Positions 31,106 through 36,364 of a DNA stretch of 36,364 nucleotides are shown here, one piece after another. The notes below the pieces were generated by a model. The model was not told the origin of the DNA. It saw nothing but the letters and a program-made list of their open reading frames with translations, and ran no database searches. A program made the position numbers and the translations under genes. Within the stretch, counting starts at the first letter, position 1. The number at the start of each line of letters is the position of its first letter. This DNA is from Prevotella sp. (GTDB lineage Bacteria; Bacteroidota; Bacteroidia; Bacteroidales; Bacteroidaceae): assembly GCA_017455495.1 (NCBI GenBank), contig JAFTAR010000166.1, positions 1 through 36,364 of the forward strand. Reading direction: 5' to 3'.

Positions 31106-33607
31106 ATGAAACACAGTTTTTTACTCTCATGCCTGCTTGCCATACTCCCTGTAGCAGGCACAACGGCCCAGAGCCAACTCTATCCGAAGCACTTCGACCT
31201 GCACCAGGTGGAACTGCTCGACGGACCGATGAAGACAGCCATGGAGACCAACATCAGGGTTCTCCTACAGTACGACACCGACCGCCTGCTAACCCCCTTC
31301 GTGCGTCAGGCCGGACTCTCTGCCACCAGCGACACATCCTCTCCTTACTATCAGTGGGAGACGCGCCACCCCAACTTCCGCAACTGGGGCGACCCGTCGT
31401 TCGACCTCAGCGGCCATGTGGGCGGTCACTACCTCTCAGCCTTGTCGCTGGCCTATGCCGCCTCGCATGACGAGGCCACCAGAGCACAGCTCAAGGAGCG
31501 CCTGGACTATATGCTGAAAGTGCTTGCCGACTGCCAGAAGCAGTTCAATAAGGACAAGGGGGGCCTCCGCGGCTTCATAGGCGGACAGCCCCTTAACGAT
31601 GTATGGCGCGAACTCTATAAAGGCAACATCCAGCCCTACAAGGAGCATGGCGGTTGGGTGCCCTTCTACTGCCAGCACAAGGTGCTTGCCGGACTGCGCG
31701 ATGCCTATCTCTACACTGGCAGCAGCCTGGCCAAGAGCCTCTTCCGCAAGCTCTGCGACTGGAGTGTCAACGTGGTGGCCAGCGTCAGCGAAGAAGACAT
31801 GCAGCGGGTGCTCGACACCGAGCATGGCGGCATGAACGAGTCAATGGCCGATGCCTATCAAATCTTCGGCAGCAGGAAATACCTTGAGGCGGCCCGCAAA
31901 TACACTCACCGCACCATGCTCAACGGCATGCAGGCCCTTAGCGCTACATTCCTTGACGGCCGCCATGCCAACACCCAGGTCCCAAAATATATCGGCATGG
32001 AGCGCATAGGCGACGAGAACTATGTCACCGCTGCCACCAACTTCTGGCTTGACGTGGCTCAGAACCGCACCGTCTGCATTGGCGGCAACTCTGTCAACGA
32101 GCACTTCCTATCAACAGCCAACTCCAACCGGTATATAGGCCAGCCCGACGGCCCTGAGTCGTGCAACTCAAACAACATGCTGAAGCTCTCAGAAATGCTG
32201 AGCGACAGCACCGGCGATGCCCGCTATGCCGATTTCTACGAGAACACCATGTGGAACCACATACTCTCCACCCAGGACCCTGAGACTGGTGGCTACGTGT
32301 ATTTCACAACCCTTCGCCCGCAGGGCTACCGCATCTATTCGCAGGTGAACCAGGGCATGTGGTGCTGTGTGGGCACCGGTATGGAGAACCACTCCAAATA
32401 CGGACATTTCATCTACACACACGATGGCGACAAAACGCTCTATGTCAACCTCTTCACCCCCAGCCGCCTCGTCAGCAAGAAGTTTGTCGTCACCCAGCAG
32501 ACAAATTTCCCCTTCGAGCCAAAGACCACCATCACCATTGGCAAGGCCGGAAACTACACCATAGCCCTGCGCCATCCGGCATGGGCAGGCAGCGGCTTTT
32601 CCATTGCCGTCAACGGAGAAGCCGTTAACCAGGCAGCCGAACAAGGACAAGCCTCCTACATATACCTCACCAGCAAGTGGCAGGCAGGCGACCAGATTAC
32701 CGTGGAGCTGCCCATGGAGCTGCGCTACGAGGAGTGTCCCAACTATACCGACTACATAGCCTTCAAATATGGTCCAATACTGCTTGGCGCAGCCACCACA
32801 GCAGCCACCCGGCAGGAAGCTGCCGCCACGGGGCTGCCCTTTGAACAGATGCAGAACGAGTATGGCGGCGAGGGGCGCATGGACCACTCGCCCGGCGTCC
32901 GCGGCTCTTCGCGCAACCTCAACACTGCTCCGTTGCTCATTGGGAATAGGGCCGACGTGCTCAGCCGCATCACCAAGCAGCCGGGCAACAACCTGCTCTT
33001 CACCATTGATGCCTCGCGGACGGATGCCCCTGCCTACAGCTGGACCACCCTCACCCTGCAGCCCTTCTACCTCATTCACCACCGCCGCTACATGTGCTAC
33101 TGGTATCAACCGACAGCCGAGAACTATGCCAACAGCACCATGGCCCAGGACGAGGCCGCCATTGAGGCCCTCAACAGGCGCACCATAGACTTCGTGGCTC
33201 CAGGCGAGCAGCAGAGCGAGGCCGGCCACGAGTACAACTACAGCAATGACAGCAACACCGGCCAGTATGACAGCGAGCACTACCGCGACGCACAGGCCGG
33301 CGGCCACGTGCAGTACACATTATATAATAATAGCGGCACGAGCCAGAACCTAAGCATCATGCTCCGCTTCACCCGGGCCGACCAAGGCCGCAAGGCGAAG
33401 CTCACCGTTGACGGGCAGGAGATAGCCGACATCACCATTCCGCAAAGAGCCATTAACAACAACGATGACTCGCGTTTCTTCAATGCCGAATACTCCATCC
33501 CCGCCAACTTGGCACGGGGCAAGAGGAGTTTCGTGGTGAGGCTCACGGCATCGGGCAACACTCCGCTGCCGGGCCTCTACTACGTAAGGTTGCTGAAGGC
33601 TGAGTAA
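31106..33607 (+). CDS. Secreted beta-L-arabinofuranosidase-type glycoside hydrolase (GH127/GH146)
   Basis: This 833-residue exported enzyme should remove L-arabinofuranose from pectic arabinan, side chains or glycoproteins. A signal peptide covers about 1-21 (LLSCLLAILPVAGTTA). The catalytic (alpha/alpha)6 barrel holds the family's thiol-zinc centre: E351-S-C353 (GPESCNSNNMLKLSE) and C420-C421 (MWCCVGTGMENHSKYG). By comparison with HypBA1, C420 would be the nucleophile, E351, C353 and C421 zinc ligands, and E332 a candidate acid/base. Beta-sandwich regions follow, including one resembling DUF4986 (about 550-680) and a C-terminal ligand-binding-like domain. The frame is open upstream to 30854, but the ATG at 31106 fits promoter and signal peptide. 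It stands alone between glycosyltransferase genes, and its stop abuts the next convergent stop. Confidence 0.92.
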   Translation: MKHSFLLSCLLAILPVAGTTAQSQLYPKHFDLHQVELLDGPMKTAMETNIRVLLQYDTDRLLTPFVRQAGLSATSDTSSPYYQWETRHPNFRNWGDPSFDLSGHVGGHYLSALSLAYAASHDEATRAQLKERLDYMLKVLADCQKQFNKDKGGLRGFIGGQPLNDVWRELYKGNIQPYKEHGGWVPFYCQHKVLAGLRDAYLYTGSSLAKSLFRKLCDWSVNVVASVSEEDMQRVLDTEHGGMNESMADAYQIFGSRKYLEAARKYTHRTMLNGMQALSATFLDGRHANTQVPKYIGMERIGDENYVTAATNFWLDVAQNRTVCIGGNSVNEHFLSTANSNRYIGQPDGPESCNSNNMLKLSEMLSDSTGDARYADFYENTMWNHILSTQDPETGGYVYFTTLRPQGYRIYSQVNQGMWCCVGTGMENHSKYGHFIYTHDGDKTLYVNLFTPSRLVSKKFVVTQQTNFPFEPKTTITIGKAGNYTIALRHPAWAGSGFSIAVNGEAVNQAAEQGQASYIYLTSKWQAGDQITVELPMELRYEECPNYTDYIAFKYGPILLGAATTAATRQEAAATGLPFEQMQNEYGGEGRMDHSPGVRGSSRNLNTAPLLIGNRADVLSRITKQPGNNLLFTIDASRTDAPAYSWTTLTLQPFYLIHHRRYMCYWYQPTAENYANSTMAQDEAAIEALNRRTIDFVAPGEQQSEAGHEYNYSNDSNTGQYDSEHYRDAQAGGHVQYTLYNNSGTSQNLSIMLRFTRADQGRKAKLTVDGQEIADITIPQRAINNNDDSRFFNAEYSIPANLARGKRSFVVRLTASGNTPLPGLYYVRLLKAE

Positions 33608-34786
33608 TCAGAGCGAGGCAAAGAAGTTCTTTGCGTAAGCTTCTTTGGAGAAGTGCTCTGCCATGAGCTGCGAGGCGCGGCCCATGGCAGAGCGTTTTTC
33701 GGGGTTGTCAATGAGCGAGACGACAGCCTTGGCCAAGTCATCGGCAAGGTTGCCGTCAGGCGTTACCGGCACCACGACGGCATTGTCGGCAGAGACAATC
33801 TCTGGAATGCCGCCACGGTCGGTGGTGATGATGGGCAGACCTGCTGCCATGCCCTCAAGGACGGTGAGGCCAAAGGGTTCCTGCCATGTGGAAGGAACGA
33901 CGGCCACGTCGGACAGCCGCAGGTAGCTGGGCATGAGGTGGTGCTTGACATATCCCGTGAACTTTATCCTGTCCTCAAGTCCGAGGGCCAAAGCCTTGAG
34001 CCGTGTCATGAACGGGCTTTCCACGCCGGCGTTGCCATAGAAGGAGCTGCCCATCACAAGAAGCTTCACCTCGGGGTGGCCGGCAAGCTTCCTCATAGCC
34101 TCAACCAACTCTAAAACGCCCTTCTCGGGAATGAGGCGCCCGCAGAAGGAGAGTATGAAGTCATCAGGGCGGAACCCCAGTGCCTCGCGGCTTACCTCTG
34201 CAGTAGCAGGCGTAGCAGACTCCAGGCTGATGCCGTTGAGCACGGTGATTGTCTTGGCATCCTGCGGGTTACACGTCTGCACACGGTCTTTTATGAAGTC
34301 CGAGACGGTGACAATCCGCGAAGCGGCACGGTAGATTTCGTCGGCATGCGGCGTGGTGCTGTTCAGGAAGTCGTTGTGAAGATGATATACAAGCCTTGCC
34401 TTTGTCTTCCCCCGCAGTCCGAGGGCATAGCCGGGGCGGTTCTCCAAAATAATGATGTCGAACTGCTGCCTGATTATTTCCCTCATGGCCTGCCGGAAGA
34501 AGTAGTCTATGCTGTAGTGGTAGTAGGTGTGGCGATTGAGCTTGCCGTGTAGCCATTTCCTTACTTTGGCAACTGGGCTGGCGGTGTCAACAAAGTGATA
34601 GTGGTTCACGTCGGACTTAAGCGCCTGGTGCTCTGCGGCCAAGGGGTGGAACACGCTGTAGACGGTGATGTCGTGCAACTTGTGCAGGTCGTTGTATTCC
34701 AGGTAATGGTCAATGAGCGTCTCCACGGCCCCGCCTTGCACGGCAGGGACGGGCATTATGCCTGAAGTGAGGATGGCTATTTTCAT
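33608..34786 (-). CDS. Family 4 glycosyltransferase (GT-B fold)
   Basis: In this 392-residue protein the N-terminus (KIAILTSGIMPVPAVQGGAVETLIDHYL) is the acceptor domain. VYHLHNDF, TVSDFIKDRV, ITVLNGISLE, LSFCGRLIPEKGVLELVEAM and the E-x7-E motif EPFGLTVLEGM followed by GGIPEIV mark a typical GT4 donor domain. It likely adds a sugar to a surface polysaccharide together with the other transferases. ATG 34786 gives the standard start; the frame opens 13 codons earlier inside the maeB 3' end. It lies only 16 nt behind maeB and is probably read through from it, an unusual pairing. Its stop codon directly follows the convergent hydrolase stop without any spacer. Confidence 0.9.
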   Translation of the reverse strand: MKIAILTSGIMPVPAVQGGAVETLIDHYLEYNDLHKLHDITVYSVFHPLAAEHQALKSDVNHYHFVDTASPVAKVRKWLHGKLNRHTYYHYSIDYFFRQAMREIIRQQFDIIILENRPGYALGLRGKTKARLVYHLHNDFLNSTTPHADEIYRAASRIVTVSDFIKDRVQTCNPQDAKTITVLNGISLESATPATAEVSREALGFRPDDFILSFCGRLIPEKGVLELVEAMRKLAGHPEVKLLVMGSSFYGNAGVESPFMTRLKALALGLEDRIKFTGYVKHHLMPSYLRLSDVAVVPSTWQEPFGLTVLEGMAAGLPIITTDRGGIPEIVSADNAVVVPVTPDGNLADDLAKAVVSLIDNPEKRSAMGRASQLMAEHFSKEAYAKNFFASL

Positions 34787-34802
34787 CTTTTTGTTTTCTT
34801 TC

Positions 34803-36364
34803 CTATTTCTGCTGCTGTGCGGCAATCCTGTCCTTTATCTTGAACACGTAGGCATCAATGGAAGCCACGGCAACAATGTTGAGCACGTCGCGCACAGAGG
34901 CTCCGAAGTCAACGAAGTGAATGGCCTTGTTTAGTCCTATCTGTATGGGGCCAATAATCTCGCAGTCGGCTCCCAGCATCTGCAGCATCTTGTAGCTTGA
35001 GCGGGCACTGGTGAGGTTGGGGAACACGAGGGTGTTGACATCCTTGCCGCAGAGGCGTGAGAATGGATACTGTGCATCGCGCAGCTCGCGATCGAGGGCA
35101 AAGCCCAGCTGCATCTCGCCGTCAATGGGCAGGTCAGGATAGAGCTGGTGCAGCTGCTCCACGGCGTGCTTCACCTTCAGGGCTCCGTCGCTCTGGCTGG
35201 AGCCGAAGTTCGAGTGGCTCACCATGGCAATGACAGGCTTCTCGTTGAAGAAGCGCACAGCGGTGGATGCCAGCTTGCCAATGTCTACAAGGGTGTCGGT
35301 GTCGGGGTTCTCATTGACCAGCGTGTCGGCCACATAGAGCGTACCCTTCGGCGAGTTGATGATATGCATAGCGCCGAAGTGCTGGTACTCCGGGCGTATG
35401 CCAATGACCTCCTTCACCACCTTCACAGTGTTCGAGTACTTGGTATAGAGACCGGTAATGAAGGCATCGGCCTCGCCCGTCTCTACCATCATCATGCCGA
35501 AGTAGTTGCGCTCGAACATCTTGTCGTTGGCTTCCTGGAAGGTGTAGCCCTCGCGCTGGCGCTTCTCTGTGAGTATGCGGGCATAACGCTCGCGGCGCTC
35601 CTGTTCAGAGGGGTGGCGCAGGTTCACCACCTCAATGCCCTCCAAGGAGAGGTCAAGGCTCTTGGCCATCTTGGCTATCACCTCGTCGTTGCCGAGGAGT
35701 ATGGGCTGGCAGATGCCCTCGGCCTTGGCCTGAACGGCGGCACGGAGCATTGTGGGGTGTACGGCTTCGGCAAAGACCACGCGCTGCGGATGGGCAGCAG
35801 CAGTGGCATAGAGTTTCTGCGTGAGCTTGGTCTCCTGGCCCAAGAGTACAGAGAGCGAGTCCTTGTACTGCTCCCAGTCGGTAATGGTCCTGCGGGCCAC
35901 TCCGCTGTCCATGGCAGCCTTGGCCACGGCGGCGCTGACCTCGCTGATGAGTCGCGGGTCTACTGGCTTGGGTATGAAGTAGTCACGTCCGAAGCGCAGG
36001 TTGTTCACCTTGTACACATCGTTTACCACGTCGGGCACGGGCTGCTTGGCCAGGTCGGCAATGGCGTGTACGGCGGCCAGCTTCATCTCCTCGTTGATGG
36101 CACGGGCGTGGACATCGAGTGCGCCGCGGAAGATGTAGGGGAAGCCTATCACATTGTTTATCTGGTTGGGATAGTCGGTGCGGCCGGTAGACATTAGCAC
36201 GTCGGGGCGGGCTTCCATGGCATCCTCGTAGCTAATCTCAGGCACGGGGTTGGCCAGGGCGAAGATGATGGGGTCCTTGGCCATGGTCTTCACCATCTCC
36301 TTGGTGAGGACGTTGCCCTTTGAGAGGCCCACGAACACGTCGGCTCCGTTTACGGCTTCAGCCA
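34803..36364 (-). CDS. maeB: NADP-dependent malic enzyme with phosphotransacetylase-like domain, 5' truncated by window edge
   Basis: At least 519 codons are present and the frame continues past 36364 (AEAVNGADVFVGLSKGN), so the N-terminal malic domain is missing from view. Visible parts are the end of the NAD(P)-binding domain (FVGLSKGNVLT, DPIIFALANPVPEI, GRTDYPNQINNVIGFPYIFRGALD) and, from about residue 180 of the visible part, a full PTA_PTB domain (RVVFAEAVHPTMLRAA, QPILLGNDEVI, YTKYSNTVKVVKEVIG, NFGSSQSDGALKVKHAVE, VFPNLTSARSSYKMLQMLG, GPIQIGLNKAIHFVDFGASV). The enzyme converts malate to pyruvate and CO2 with NADP; in E. coli MaeB the PTA-like part binds acetyl-CoA as a regulator and is not a working transacetylase. 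It leads a likely operon with the GT4 gene. Confidence 0.94.
   Translation of the reverse strand, partial: AEAVNGADVFVGLSKGNVLTKEMVKTMAKDPIIFALANPVPEISYEDAMEARPDVLMSTGRTDYPNQINNVIGFPYIFRGALDVHARAINEEMKLAAVHAIADLAKQPVPDVVNDVYKVNNLRFGRDYFIPKPVDPRLISEVSAAVAKAAMDSGVARRTITDWEQYKDSLSVLLGQETKLTQKLYATAAAHPQRVVFAEAVHPTMLRAAVQAKAEGICQPILLGNDEVIAKMAKSLDLSLEGIEVVNLRHPSEQERRERYARILTEKRQREGYTFQEANDKMFERNYFGMMMVETGEADAFITGLYTKYSNTVKVVKEVIGIRPEYQHFGAMHIINSPKGTLYVADTLVNENPDTDTLVDIGKLASTAVRFFNEKPVIAMVSHSNFGSSQSDGALKVKHAVEQLHQLYPDLPIDGEMQLGFALDRELRDAQYPFSRLCGKDVNTLVFPNLTSARSSYKMLQMLGADCEIIGPIQIGLNKAIHFVDFGASVRDVLNIVAVASIDAYVFKIKDRIAAQQQK

Noticed and set aside
35148..36197. 349-codon plus-strand frame opposite maeB
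   Set aside because: It is antisense to strongly conserved enzyme sequence and has no recognisable domain.
1..36364. tRNA or rRNA genes
   Set aside because: Reading the intergenic stretches revealed no T-loop (GTTCGA-type) with matching acceptor stems and no rRNA-like blocks. A covariance search would be needed to exclude them fully.

Overview
This window looks like a chromosomal segment of a Bacteroidales bacterium, most likely a Prevotella relative. The evidence is a SusC/SusD pair with a propeller-type one-protein regulator, repeated Bacteroidetes promoter boxes (TTTG at -33, TAnnTTTGC at -7), weak Shine-Dalgarno sites, fused HisB and MaeB enzymes, and fairly GC-rich genes with AT-rich spacers. 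Species cannot be fixed from the sequence alone.

Layout. 1-6434: housekeeping block with a ClpC-type AAA+ unfoldase (interrupted by an in-frame TGA and preceded by a textbook sigma-54 promoter), a CPA2 cation:proton antiporter and glyA. 6435-10105: an AT-rich repeat, then a two-gene unit of a secreted CotH-kinase-like protein and a family 10 pectate lyase, closed by a terminator. 10145-12942: a restriction-type nuclease-fold protein divergent from holA, then a 0.7 kb AT-rich spacer and a small XRE-type regulator. 12943-13629: a gene-free stretch with a foldable element, a 190 bp repeat element and CTATCAT repeats. 13630-15673 (minus strand): a membrane protein followed by bifunctional hisB.

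15886-26433 holds a compact nutrient-uptake locus: SusC, SusD, a terminator, a propeller/AraC regulator, and a phospholipase-D-fold protein whose start overlaps the regulator stop. No glycan-degrading enzyme lies directly beside SusC/SusD. The regulator is the most unusual object here. It has the architecture of a hybrid two-component system, but the H-box histidine is Asp, the ATP-binding domain is missing, and the receiver phospho-acceptor Asp is Lys. It should signal without a phosphorelay.

26448-34786 is a surface-glycan cluster (LicD-like transferase, flippase, one GT2, two GT4) with a secreted GH127/GH146-type beta-L-arabinofuranosidase inserted. The window ends inside maeB. Pectate lyase, arabinofuranosidase and SusC/SusD together suggest pectin or arabinan use, but they are separate transcription units and the link is inference.

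Two themes recur between genes: 7-bp-period AT-rich arrays capped by a GC-rich palindrome, two copies of which appear to encode parts of signal peptides, and very compact divergent promoters whose predicted start sites lie at or next to the ATG.
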